Assembly (NCBI GenBank): GCA_963805305.1
Contig: CAWDTM010000002.1
Coordinates: 62,001 to 126,000, forward strand
From: CAVXEH01 sp963805305
Lineage (GTDB): Bacteria; Chloroflexota; Limnocylindria; QHBO01
Direction of reading: 5' to 3'
DNA: 64,000 nucleotides
Below the pieces are notes generated by a model that did not search any database, had not been told where the DNA came from, and worked only from the letters and a program-made list of their open reading frames with translations. The translations under genes and the position numbers were made by a program. Each line of letters starts with the position of its first letter. Positions within the stretch are counted from its first letter, which is position 1. Positions 16,885-24,546 of the stretch are shown piece by piece.

Positions 16885-17502
16885 ATGCCACCGCGACTCC
16901 CGGCCCCGCTGGTCGCCGCCGGATTCCTGCTCGGCGTGCTCGCCGCCTGCGGGTCGCCAGCCGCGACCTCATCGCCATCCGCGTCCGCGACCCCCCTGCA
17001 GGTAACCCCGGCGCCCACGCCCGCCACGCTGAGCGCCTTTCCGTCCGGCTTTCCGACGACCTTCAGCGACGAGCGGCCCGCGGACCTTCCCCGGCTGAGC
17101 GTGGTTGAGGGTGGGCTCCGCGGGCATCTCGACGGAACGCTGGTTGCTGACGGTCTCACCGCCAGCTACACCGCGACCTGGATCGAGAGCCGGGTGGCCG
17201 CGCCAACGATCACCTGCGGCGGTATCGCCTACAAGAACGTCTTCACTGTCTCTGATCCGACCGTGACGAGCGAGCTCACGATCCCCGGGTGGGGCGGCGG
17301 GACGCTGCTCGCCACGCGGCGCGTCGTCGTCTACGTGAGCTCCCGGGACGGCAGCTCGCCACCCGCCTGCGAGGAGCAGAGGGGCGGCACGTTCACGCTC
17401 ACCTTCGAGACGGGGCCGGTCCCCGGCATCCTGACCGGGACCTGGACGGAGTCGGCCGCCGGCGTCGTGACGCTGGCCCTAGGACCCGCCGCCACGCCGT
17501 AG
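16885..17502 (+). CDS. putative lipoprotein of unknown function
   Basis: A 205-residue exported protein. The N-terminus is a lipoprotein signal peptide with lipobox LAAC (Cys at about residue 22), followed by a Ser/Thr/Pro/Ala-rich linker and a beta-rich domain of ~150 residues with three Cys. I do not recognise the domain. ATG 16885 has GAAGG six bases upstream. It stands alone between xthA and the convergent AlkZ-like gene; the last 24 bases overlap that gene's 3' end on the other strand. Confidence 0.75.
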   Translation: MPPRLPAPLVAAGFLLGVLAACGSPAATSSPSASATPLQVTPAPTPATLSAFPSGFPTTFSDERPADLPRLSVVEGGLRGHLDGTLVADGLTASYTATWIESRVAAPTITCGGIAYKNVFTVSDPTVTSELTIPGWGGGTLLATRRVVVYVSSRDGSSPPACEEQRGGTFTLTFETGPVPGILTGTWTESAAGVVTLALGPAATP

Positions 17503-18741
17503 GGCCCCGGCCAGGTCACGCCCCGGTCGGGTTCGCGGCCAGGTGACCCCCCGTGCGCCGATGAACGCCGTGTAGGCGGCCAGGCACGCGGCGAGGGCGG
17601 GGATGAACCCCGCGGCCTCCATCGGCGCGAAGCCGTCCTCGAACCAGACGCCCATGATCCGCAGGGCCCGCGTGCTGCGCTCGTACCGCGGCTCGATCCG
17701 GCCCACCAGGCGGTCGCCGAAGAGGACCGGGAGCACGTAGTAGCCGTGCCGGCGGCGGGAGGCCGGCACGTAGACCTCCCACGTGTAGTCGAAGCCGAAC
17801 AGGTCGCGAAGCATCCGGCGATCCCAGACGAACGGATCCAGGGGGGCCAGGAAGCTCACCGAGGGAGGCGCTCCGCCCGGTCGCTGCTCGCCGGCCCCCA
17901 GGATCGGCAGGTCGTCGGCCAGGACGTAGCGCGGATGGCGCAGTCCCTCGACCCTGACCACGACCAGGGTGCCGTCCTCCACCAGGGCGGCCAGGTGCCG
18001 GGCCCGCACCGGTGCCTTCCCGGTCCCGACCGCGATCTCGCCCGGCAGCACCGGGCCGAGCATCCCCACGGCGCGGTAGCGGCTGAGGAGCCGATGGCGA
18101 GCTGCGTCGTCGGGCGATTCGCGACGCTCGAGGAGCGCAGGCGCCACGAGCCGCTCGATGAGGTCGTAGTAGCGCCGGCTTCCGTCGCGTCGCGCGATGC
18201 CCAGCCGTCCCGTCACGAAGAGAGCCTCGGCCACGGCTCGCGCGGCGGAGGTGTCACCCCACCACCAGTCGACGGCGTGGCCGTGCTCCCGGAAGGCGGC
18301 GGTCGAGAGCGGGCCATCGGTCCGGATGCGCTCGAGGATGGCATCGGCCACCGCGGCCTGCTCACGAAGGATCTGGTTTCGGTACTCGTCGTGCGACCGG
18401 TCCCAGGTGATCGCGTAGTGCGGCAGCTCCGCGAGGGGCAGGATGTTCAGGCTCTTGTTGTAGAGCTCGATGAGCCGCCGATCCGTGACATCGCCGCCCG
18501 GCGGGCCGTACAGCCAGCGATCGCACCACGCGCGCCGGTAGCCGCCCACCCGCGCGTGGAGGGTGAGGTCGTGGCTGCGCGCTCCCGGCACCTCCAGCGG
18601 ATCGAACTGGAGGAGGCCCAGGCGATCCATGACGCGGAGCACCGACTCCGGCTCGGCGGGAAGGGCGCGTGGCGGGTCCAGAAGCTGCCGGCGCACGAGG
18701 AACCGGCGGGCGTGGTCCGCACTGATCTCGAGGGCAGGCAT
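17479..18741 (-). CDS. winged-helix DNA glycosylase, AlkZ/YcaQ family
   Basis: A 420-residue HTH_42 (YcaQ/AlkZ) family protein. Known members are DNA glycosylases that unhook bulky or interstrand-crosslink adducts. The catalytic Q-phi-D motif is visible as LLQFDPL (Q45, D47), which is the YcaQ type rather than the Q-phi-Q of antibiotic self-resistance AlkZ. Other family features are RSHDLTLHARV, the WWWGDTSAAR segment, and the C-terminal SFLAPLDPFVWDRRMLRDLF and RIEPRYER beta-hairpin region. ATG 18741 follows TACGAT by 7 bases; ATG 18750 overlaps that box. It tail-overlaps the lipoprotein gene. Confidence 0.85.
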   Translation of the reverse strand: MPALEISADHARRFLVRRQLLDPPRALPAEPESVLRVMDRLGLLQFDPLEVPGARSHDLTLHARVGGYRRAWCDRWLYGPPGGDVTDRRLIELYNKSLNILPLAELPHYAITWDRSHDEYRNQILREQAAVADAILERIRTDGPLSTAAFREHGHAVDWWWGDTSAARAVAEALFVTGRLGIARRDGSRRYYDLIERLVAPALLERRESPDDAARHRLLSRYRAVGMLGPVLPGEIAVGTGKAPVRARHLAALVEDGTLVVVRVEGLRHPRYVLADDLPILGAGEQRPGGAPPSVSFLAPLDPFVWDRRMLRDLFGFDYTWEVYVPASRRRHGYYVLPVLFGDRLVGRIEPRYERSTRALRIMGVWFEDGFAPMEAAGFIPALAACLAAYTAFIGARGVTWPRTRPGRDLAGALRRGGGS

Positions 18742-18748
18742 GGGTCGC

Positions 18749-18754
18749 ATCGTA
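18749..18754 (-). promoter_or_regulatory. -10 box of the AlkZ-like gene (leaderless type)
   Basis: TACGAT on the minus strand ends 7 bases before ATG 18741 and overlaps the alternative ATG 18750, which argues for the internal start. Confidence 0.5.
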
Positions 18755-18774
18755 GCCGGGAATGCGGCCGGGCC

Positions 18775-18805
18775 TTGACAGGAACCCGGTCTCGAGGATC
18801 AGACT
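18775..18805 (+). promoter_or_regulatory. possible promoter of the four-TM membrane protein gene
   Basis: A perfect TTGACA (18775-18780) stands 19 bases before CAGACT (18800-18805). The -10 is poor and the spacer long, so this is tentative. Confidence 0.35.
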
Positions 18806-18840
18806 CAGGGCGCTGCCGCCAAATGCCCAGGAGCGCCGCG

Positions 18841-19596
18841 ATGGAACGCATGCCGACCGGGCCGTCCATGCACCGGCTCGCCCACGGTGAGGCGAGCGAC
18901 ACCGAGGATGCCAGCCGCCGCTCGCAGCGGCTCCAGATCCTTGCCACCGAGCACTGGTCGATGCTCGCGACCCGATCCCTGTCATGGAGCGAGTCGTTCA
19001 GCCGCGCGGGGATGTTCCTCACGGTCCTGTCGGGTGCCGTGGTGGCGCTGGCCCTCGTGGCCCAGGCGACGAGCTTCGCCGGTGGGTTCGTCCTCTTTGC
19101 GGTGCTCCTCCTGCCGGTGGTGCTCGTGATGGGCGGCGCAACCTTCGTCCGACTCGTGGAGATCAACAACGAGGACGCGCGCTGGGTGTCCGCCATGAAT
19201 CGCCTGCGCCACGCCTACATCGAGATGGAGCCTGACCTCGAGCCGTACTTCACGTCCGGCTGGACCGATGACCCGAGCGGCATCGAGCGGAGCTACGGCA
19301 TCGTCGAGCACGGTTCCGGGTTTTTCCATGGATTCATCACGACGCCTGCGACGATCGGGTTCGTGAACGCCACGGTCGCCGGGGTGCTCGCGGCAATCGC
19401 CGTCGTGCAGGTCTGGTCCATCTCCATGGATTCGGTCGTCCCGGTCGCGAGCGGCGCGCTCGTCTTCCTCGCTGCCATCGTGGGCCAGGCCGCCTTCCGC
19501 TTGCGCAGCTCGGCGCGCTACGCACGCCGGAACCGGGCGCTCTTCCCGCCGCTCGAGCCGGCATCAGGCCCCGGGACGCCTCCGCCGCACGCCTGA
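18841..19596 (+). CDS. four-TM membrane protein of unknown function
   Basis: A 251-residue protein with two pairs of hydrophobic segments: MFLTVLSGAVVALALVAQ and FAGGFVLFAVLLLPVVLVMGG (about residues 60-100), then TIGFVNATVAGVLAAIAVV and VVPVASGALVFLAAIVGQ (about 175-225). Between them is a soluble loop with a conserved-looking NEDARWVSAMNRLRHAYIEM stretch. Its layout resembles the SLATT/RipA-like two-plus-two TM proteins, but I cannot assign it. ATG 18841 is chosen as the first Met after the promoter; a later start is possible. A compact hairpin follows it, before the dnaJ operator. Confidence 0.6.
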   Translation: MERMPTGPSMHRLAHGEASDTEDASRRSQRLQILATEHWSMLATRSLSWSESFSRAGMFLTVLSGAVVALALVAQATSFAGGFVLFAVLLLPVVLVMGGATFVRLVEINNEDARWVSAMNRLRHAYIEMEPDLEPYFTSGWTDDPSGIERSYGIVEHGSGFFHGFITTPATIGFVNATVAGVLAAIAVVQVWSISMDSVVPVASGALVFLAAIVGQAAFRLRSSARYARRNRALFPPLEPASGPGTPPPHA

Positions 19597-19608
19597 AGCG
19601 GGCGATTT

Positions 19609-19629
19609 GGGCCGGCAGGCTGCAGGCCC
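19609..19629 (+). terminator. short hairpin before the dnaJ operator
   Basis: GGGCC (19609-19613) pairs with GGCCC (19625-19629), with GCA/TGC pairing inside one mismatch. No T tract. Probably ends the membrane-protein transcript. Confidence 0.35.
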
Positions 19630-19636
19630 GCCCATG

Positions 19637-19663
19637 CTGGCACTCTGAATCGCTGAGTGCCAA
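19637..19663. promoter_or_regulatory. CIRCE operator of dnaJ
   Basis: CTGGCACTC, 9 bases, GAGTGCCAA. The right arm is identical to that at hrcA, and the left arm deviates only in its first bases. It overlaps the -35 position of the dnaJ promoter, so HrcA would block polymerase directly. Confidence 0.9.
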
Positions 19664-19667
19664 TCGG

Positions 19668-19673
19668 TATAAT
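19668..19673 (+). promoter_or_regulatory. -10 box of dnaJ
   Basis: A perfect TATAAT ends 10 bases before ATG 19684. The mRNA leader would be 0-4 bases. Confidence 0.65.
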
Positions 19674-19683
19674 CCTGCCCGCG

Positions 19684-20811
19684 ATGGCCATCAAGCGTGA
19701 TTACTACGAGGTCCTGGGCGTCGAGCGGGGTGCCTCCGAGGAGGATATCAAGCGGGCGTTCCGGCGCAGCGCCCAGCAGCACCACCCTGACGTGGACGGC
19801 AGTCCGGGCGCGGAGGAGCGCTTCAAGGAGGTCAACGAGGCGTACCGGGTCCTGTCCGACCGGCAGCGGCGCCGGGCGTACGACATGTTCGGCCATGCGG
19901 GGGTGGATGGTGCCAGCACGGGCGGGTTCGACGGGTTCGGCGGCGGATTCGGTCCGTTCGGCGACATCTTCGACGCCTTCTTCGGCGGTGCGGCAGCGGC
20001 GACGCGCGGCAGGCGCCGGGTGCACGCCGGGTCCGACCTGCGGTACGACCTGACGATCGAGTTCGCCGAGGCGGTCTTCGGGGTCACGCGGGAGATCCAT
20101 TTTCCGACGCTCGTGCGCTGCGAGGTCTGCGGCGGGAGCGGCGGGGAGCCGGGATCGGAGCCGGAGACCTGTCCGGACTGCAACGGGACCGGCGAGCGGC
20201 GGCGCGTGGCCCAGACGATCCTGGGGCAGATGGTCAACATCGTGGCCTGCCCGCGCTGCAACGGCGAGGGCACGGTGATCGCGAATCCCTGCCAGCACTG
20301 CCGTGGCGATGGGCGCGTACGCGAGGAGCGGACGCTGCAGGTCACCGTCCCTGCCGGCATCGATGCGGGGCAGCGCATCGCGATCGAGGGCCAGGGCGAG
20401 GCCGGACCCCGCGGCGGCCCCTCCGGGGACCTGTACGTCGTGGTGTCGGTACGCGAGCATCCACAGCTCGTTCGACGCGGCACGGAGCTCTACATCGAGC
20501 TGCCCGTCACCTTCAGCCAGGCCGCCCTCGGGGCGACGCTCAGCGTGCCCACCGTGGAAGGCAGCGAGGAGCTGGACCTGCCGGCGGGCAGCCAGAGCGG
20601 CCGCGAGATCCTGATCAGGGGGAAGGGCGTCCCGCGGTTGCGCGGTGCCGGGCGCGGAGACCTCCACGCAATCATCACCGTCGTCGTTCCCGCAAAGCTG
20701 TCGAAACGCGAGCGCGAGCTGATCCGGCAGCTGGACGCGGTGACCGGGCCCGCGGTGCTGCCCAAGGGCGGCCCCAGCATCGTCGATCGCCTGCGCACCC
20801 TCTTCGACTGA
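19684..20811 (+). CDS. dnaJ: molecular chaperone DnaJ (Hsp40)
   Basis: Co-chaperone stimulating DnaK ATPase. The 375-residue product has the J domain with HPD at 34-36, a Gly/Phe-rich linker (GGFDGFGGGFGPFGD) and four CXXCXGXG zinc motifs (CEVCGGSG, CPDCNGTG, CPRCNGEG, CQHCRGDG). It ends with the two beta-barrel substrate domains (GIDAGQRIAIEGQGEAG and DLPAGSQSGREILIRGKGVP). It lies apart from dnaK but shares CIRCE control. prmA follows after 7 bases, a common arrangement. Confidence 0.97.
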   Translation: MAIKRDYYEVLGVERGASEEDIKRAFRRSAQQHHPDVDGSPGAEERFKEVNEAYRVLSDRQRRRAYDMFGHAGVDGASTGGFDGFGGGFGPFGDIFDAFFGGAAAATRGRRRVHAGSDLRYDLTIEFAEAVFGVTREIHFPTLVRCEVCGGSGGEPGSEPETCPDCNGTGERRRVAQTILGQMVNIVACPRCNGEGTVIANPCQHCRGDGRVREERTLQVTVPAGIDAGQRIAIEGQGEAGPRGGPSGDLYVVVSVREHPQLVRRGTELYIELPVTFSQAALGATLSVPTVEGSEELDLPAGSQSGREILIRGKGVPRLRGAGRGDLHAIITVVVPAKLSKRERELIRQLDAVTGPAVLPKGGPSIVDRLRTLFD

Positions 20812-20818
20812 GCGCCGG

Positions 20819-21736
20819 ATGCGCTGGCTCGAGCTCACTGTCGAAGCCGATGTCGAGGCCATCGAGGCGATCTCCGAGATCTTCGGGCGCCTCGGACGCG
20901 GCGCCGCCGTGCGGCCCACGCGCCTGATTCGCGACCCGCACGACGAGCTGGCGGTGCGCGAGGATCTTGACGCGCCATACCTGGTGACGGCCCACATTCC
21001 CGACGACGGTGAGGCGCCGATGGCCGTCGATGCCACAGAGCGCGCCCTCTGGCACCTGCAGGCCTTCGGGCTGCGTCCGGTTGGCGAGCTGCAGGTCACC
21101 GCGGTCGATGACCGGGACTGGCTCGAAGCCTGGAAGGCGGGCTACGTCGCGCAGAGGATCGGGCGGATCGTCATCGTCCCGTCCTGGCTCACCGAGCCGC
21201 TTGCGCCGGGCGAGGTGGCCGTGCGGCTCGATCCGGGGATGGCCTTTGGCACGGGTCTCCATCCAACGACTCGCGGTTGTCTCGCGCTGCTCCAGGAGGT
21301 CGAGCCCATGCCCGCGAGGATGCTCGACGTCGGTTCCGGCTCGGGGATCCTTGGCCTCGCGGCGTTGCGCCTGGGAGTGCGCGAGGTCACGGCGCTCGAC
21401 ACCGATCCGCTGGCGGTCGACGCGACCCGTGCCAACGCCGCCGCGAACGACCTCGACGAGCGCATGACGGTCCGCCGCGGCACGCTCCCGGCGGGCCCCC
21501 TTCCCGACCTGGGTCGGTTCCCGCTGATCACCGCCAACCTGGTCGCTGCACTCCTGGTGGACCTGGCGCCGGCGCTGGCCGATCATCTCGAGCCGGGCGG
21601 GACCCTCCTTGCCTCGGGGATCATTGCGCCCCGCTCGGACGAGGTGCTTGCCGCCCTGACGGCAGCAGGGCTCGTCGGGGTGCGTCGCCTGGACGACGGC
21701 GAGTGGGTCTCGCTTCGCCTGGAGCGGAGCGCATGA
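20819..21736 (+). CDS. prmA: ribosomal protein L11 methyltransferase
   Basis: SAM-dependent enzyme that methylates ribosomal protein L11. The 305-residue product has the PrmA N-terminal domain, then FGTGLHPTTRGCLALL, motif I LDVGSGSGILGLAALRLG with LDTDPLAVDATRANA, and the NPPY-like ITANLVAALL followed by LEPGGTLLASGII. It starts 7 bases after dnaJ and overlaps rsmE by the 4-base ATGA, so dnaJ-prmA-rsmE forms an operon. Confidence 0.95.
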   Translation: MRWLELTVEADVEAIEAISEIFGRLGRGAAVRPTRLIRDPHDELAVREDLDAPYLVTAHIPDDGEAPMAVDATERALWHLQAFGLRPVGELQVTAVDDRDWLEAWKAGYVAQRIGRIVIVPSWLTEPLAPGEVAVRLDPGMAFGTGLHPTTRGCLALLQEVEPMPARMLDVGSGSGILGLAALRLGVREVTALDTDPLAVDATRANAAANDLDERMTVRRGTLPAGPLPDLGRFPLITANLVAALLVDLAPALADHLEPGGTLLASGIIAPRSDEVLAALTAAGLVGVRRLDDGEWVSLRLERSA

Positions 21737-22434
21737 CGCTCCACCGCTTCTTCGTGGACCCGCAGGCGATCGAGGGGGATGCGTTTGCGGTCCCGGAGCA
21801 GATCGCCCACCAGGTCACTCGGGTCCTGCGGCTGCGAGACGGTGAGGAGCTCGTGCTGCTCGACGGGCGCGGCGCGCAGGTCCGCTGCCGGCTCATTGGC
21901 GGTGGCACCGATCTCGAGGTGGTGGCCCGCGGCGCCGCCGGCGGTGAACCGCGCCATCGGCTCACCATCTGCCAGGCGCTCCTCAAGGGGGACGGTCTCG
22001 AGCGTGTCGTGCAGCAGGGAACCGAGCTTGGCGTCGCGGCCTTCCGGCTCTTCGTGTCGCGGCGCTGCGTCGCCCGCGCGCTGTCGCCGCGAAGGCTGCA
22101 GCGGCTGCGAGCCATCGCGCGGGAGTCGGCGGAGCAGTCGGAGCGCGGGGTGGTGCCGCGGGTCGGCGACCCGGAACCGCTCATGGGGGTGCTGGCTCGC
22201 GGCGCGGTGCTCCTCTTCGAGCGTGCGGAGGGTGACGAGCCGCGGCTTGGCGCCCTGCCCCCTCCGGCCACGGTGGTGATCGGTCCGGAGGGGGGCTTCG
22301 ACCCGGACGAGGTCCGGGTCGCGCAATCGGCGGGCGTCGCGCTGGCCGGGCTGGGCCCGCGGATCCTGCGTTCGGAGTCGGTGGCGATTGCAGCCACGGC
22401 AGCGATCTTGTCGCGGACGGGCGACTTCGCCTAG
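21733..22434 (+). CDS. rsmE: 16S rRNA (uracil-1498-N3)-methyltransferase
   Basis: SPOUT-class enzyme methylating U1498 of 16S rRNA. The 233-residue product shows an N-terminal PUA-like domain (HRFFVDPQ, HQVTRVLRLRDGEEL) and the SPOUT knot: VSRRCVARAL, ARESAEQSERG, VVIGPEGGFDPDEV and LGPRILRSESVAIAA. ATG 21733 overlaps the prmA stop (ATGA); the frame is open further upstream but only within prmA. Confidence 0.95.
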   Translation: MTLHRFFVDPQAIEGDAFAVPEQIAHQVTRVLRLRDGEELVLLDGRGAQVRCRLIGGGTDLEVVARGAAGGEPRHRLTICQALLKGDGLERVVQQGTELGVAAFRLFVSRRCVARALSPRRLQRLRAIARESAEQSERGVVPRVGDPEPLMGVLARGAVLLFERAEGDEPRLGALPPPATVVIGPEGGFDPDEVRVAQSAGVALAGLGPRILRSESVAIAATAAILSRTGDFA

Positions 22435-22443
22435 CCTGTGTCG

Positions 22444-22806
22444 ATGGACGACCCGCGCGATCCCGATTGCCTGTTCTGCCGGATCGTCGCCGGAGAGATC
22501 CCGTCCGAGCGGCTCTTCGAGGATGACGCGGTGATCGTGGTGCGTGACGTGGCGCCCCGGGCCCCGTTCCACGTCCTCGCCATGCCCCGCCGCCACGTGC
22601 GGTCCCTGGACGACCTGACCGACAGTCCCGCGGACGCCTCGCTGCTGGCCGCCCTCTTCTCGGGCCTGCGTGCGGTTGCCCGCGACGCGGGGCTGGCGAA
22701 GGGTTACCGGATCGTGTCGAACATCGGGCCCTTCGGTGGACAGACGGTGCCCCACCTGCACCTGCACCTGCTGGGTGGACGGGCCATGACCTGGCCGCCT
22801 GGCTGA
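22444..22806 (+). CDS. HIT family hydrolase (HinT-like)
   Basis: A 120-residue histidine-triad protein, a nucleoside phosphoramidase-type hydrolase. It shows CLFCRIVAGEIPS with the Zn-type CxxC common in this branch, FHVLAMPRRHVRSL, and the catalytic triad motif PHLHLHLLGGR. The ATG at 22444 lies 9 bases after the rsmE stop; an in-frame GTG at 22438 is an alternative. It closes the dnaJ-prmA-rsmE-HIT run. The 170 bases after it hold no gene that I can see. Confidence 0.93.
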   Translation: MDDPRDPDCLFCRIVAGEIPSERLFEDDAVIVVRDVAPRAPFHVLAMPRRHVRSLDDLTDSPADASLLAALFSGLRAVARDAGLAKGYRIVSNIGPFGGQTVPHLHLHLLGGRAMTWPPG

Positions 22807-22976
22807 GTCGACCGGGCAGCGGAATCCGGTTCGCCGGCAAATACCAGGCGAAAGCTCGTTCTGACCGCGGATCTCTTCGTCAGCCACGACGGCTATACGA
22901 AGGGAGGGCACATTCGAATCCGACGCGGGGGACCACCAGGCCGCCGTGGTCGACGGACCCGTCCGGCTGCGGGCCG

Positions 22977-23426
22977 TCAGATGGCGCCGATGATGATCAG
23001 GGTCAGCCACATGGCGTAGGCGAAGATCCCGACACCGACCAGCGCGATCAGCCAGCCGGCCCGTGCCAGGGTGCGCGGGTCGCGGATGACGTCCACGAGG
23101 GTGGACCGTACGCCGAGCCCTGCGTGGACCAGGACGCTGCCCAGCAGGCCGATCTCGGCCAGGAGGGCGAGCGGCTGGCGGAGGTAGGCGACCACGTCGT
23201 CGTATGAGCGCAGCCCGCCCGGCACGAGGAAGTGCTGGGCGACGAGATGTACGCCCAGGAACACAACGAGCAGACCGCCGGCGATCGCCTGCACCAGCCA
23301 GAGGCGGCCGGAGCGGACGCGGGTCACCGGCACCGCGGCAGGCTGGTCGAGCCGCTCGGGAACGTACCCCGGTCGTGCACGTTCCGGGCGCCCCAGGAAG
23401 CGGCGCGGGACGGACGAGCCGCTCAT
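22977..23426 (-). CDS. sdhD: succinate-dehydrogenase-type membrane anchor, subunit D-like
   Basis: A 149-residue membrane anchor of a succinate dehydrogenase/fumarate reductase-like complex. It has three hydrophobic segments (LWLVQAIAGGLLVVFLGVHL, LALLAEIGLLGSVLVHAGLG and WLIALVGVGIFAYAMWLTLI). His residues in GVHLVAQHF and VLVHAGLGVRS are placed like heme b ligands of SdhC/D. It overlaps the upstream anchor gene by 4 bases (ATGA). It is the last gene of the operon GlpA-like / sdhB / sdhC / sdhD. No SdhA gene is present here; the flavoprotein of this operon is GlpA-like. Confidence 0.82.
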   Translation of the reverse strand: MSGSSVPRRFLGRPERARPGYVPERLDQPAAVPVTRVRSGRLWLVQAIAGGLLVVFLGVHLVAQHFLVPGGLRSYDDVVAYLRQPLALLAEIGLLGSVLVHAGLGVRSTLVDVIRDPRTLARAGWLIALVGVGIFAYAMWLTLIIIGAI

Positions 23427-23827
23427 AGCAGGATCATCCAGGCCGCGAGGAGCGCGAGCCCGCCGCTGGCCACCAGGACCACCGCGACCCACGCATTTGG
23501 ATGGCGCGTACCCCAGCCGGCCGTGAAGGCCGCGACCCGCACGCCGTTGAGTCCATGGAAGACCACGGCTGCGACGAGGAGGGCATCCCCGACCAGGAAC
23601 GGCTTGGAGCCGAACAGGCCCAGGAGCGAGTTCCAGCCAGTCGAGCCCGCGGCCAGCTGGCTGAGCACCACCATATGGGCCAGCAGGTAGAGCACCAGGA
23701 TGTGGCCCGCGAAGCGATTCAGCGCGAAGGCCAGCCAGCCGGGGTCGCGGCGTCGGGGCTCGAGCCAGTACGCCAACCGCCGCAGGAGGCCGGGCGCCGG
23801 GAGTCGGGGAGTGGTGTGGGTGGTCAT
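23423..23827 (-). CDS. sdhC: succinate-dehydrogenase-type cytochrome b subunit C-like
   Basis: A 134-residue membrane anchor. Three TM segments are visible: HILVLYLLAHMVVLSQL, FLVGDALLVAAVVFHGLNGV and WVAVVLVASGGLALLAAWMIL. The signature FHGLNGVR matches the H-x-x-NG-x-R motif of SdhC, whose His binds heme b, and RFAGHILVLYLLAH resembles the first-helix motif. It starts one base into the sdhB stop (TGATG) and ends over the sdhD start. Inferred role: quinone-side electron transfer for the operon's flavoprotein. Confidence 0.85.
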   Translation of the reverse strand: MTTHTTPRLPAPGLLRRLAYWLEPRRRDPGWLAFALNRFAGHILVLYLLAHMVVLSQLAAGSTGWNSLLGLFGSKPFLVGDALLVAAVVFHGLNGVRVAAFTAGWGTRHPNAWVAVVLVASGGLALLAAWMILL

Positions 23828-24546
23828 CAGCTTGTCAACGCTCGTCGTCGAAGGTCCATGATGCGCATCGCCGGCCCGACGTCCGACGGACAGACGGCGG
23901 AGCAGGCCCATACCGACCGGCATTGCCAGACGCCATGGTCGGAGTCGACGAGGGCCAGGATCCGTGCTGGATCCGTGCCGCGAGGCTCCTCGAGGAGCCG
24001 GTCGGCGGCGGCGAGGACGGCGGGGCCGAGGTACTCGGGGTCCCCCGCGGCGACCGGACAGGCGGACACGCAGGCCAGGCACTCCAGGCAGTCCTCGAAG
24101 CGCTCCGCAGCGCCGACATCGGCGTCGAGGGTTCCTGCATCGGTGGCGCGCACCTCGGGCTCCACCGTTCGGACATAGGGCAGGCCCAGCGCCGCCATGC
24201 GCTCCACGTGCGCCTCCGGGTCGATGGCGAGATCCGCGACGATCGGCACGTTGCGGAGCGGCTGCAGGGTGAGTGTGGCGTGTCCATTCCACACGTCACG
24301 GACGCGCGTGATACAGGGCAGACGCTCGCGCCCGTCGACCCGGATGGTGCAGGTGCCGCACGACGCGTGATGGCAGGCGTGGCGGAACACGAGCGTGTGG
24401 TCGTGCTCCGCCCAGGCGCGCTCGACGAGGTCCAGGACCATGTCGCGCTCCGGGTTGGTGCGGAGCGTGAACTCGTCGAACCCCGGCACGGGTCGCTCGG
24501 CCGAGACGCTGCGCCAGACACGGAGGGTGATCTCCTGCTCAGGCAT
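23827..24546 (-). CDS. sdhB: succinate dehydrogenase/fumarate reductase-type iron-sulfur subunit
   Basis: A 239-residue ferredoxin-type subunit with all cluster ligands. The [2Fe-2S] ligands are C58, C63, C66 and C78. The first Cys-rich motif is CLECLACVSACP (C153, C156, C159, C163) and the second CRSVWACSAVCP (C209, C215, C219), giving the [4Fe-4S] and [3Fe-4S] pair of SdhB/FrdB. ATG 24546 overlaps the GlpA-like gene by 8 bases and gives MPEQEITLRVWR. In normal complexes this subunit docks on SdhA; here the only flavoprotein in the operon is GlpA-like, so it probably takes electrons from that protein (inference). Confidence 0.88.
   Translation of the reverse strand: MPEQEITLRVWRSVSAERPVPGFDEFTLRTNPERDMVLDLVERAWAEHDHTLVFRHACHHASCGTCTIRVDGRERLPCITRVRDVWNGHATLTLQPLRNVPIVADLAIDPEAHVERMAALGLPYVRTVEPEVRATDAGTLDADVGAAERFEDCLECLACVSACPVAAGDPEYLGPAVLAAADRLLEEPRGTDPARILALVDSDHGVWQCRSVWACSAVCPSDVGPAMRIMDLRRRALTS

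Noticed and set aside
22432..22437. TAGCCT as a leaderless -10 box for the HIT gene.
   Set aside because: The TAG is the rsmE stop codon and the gene is tightly packed in the prmA-rsmE operon, so the match is probably accidental.
22913..22921. TTCGAATCC resembling a tRNA T-loop in the gap after the HIT gene.
   Set aside because: The flanking bases cannot form a T stem, and no anticodon or acceptor stem can be folded around it.
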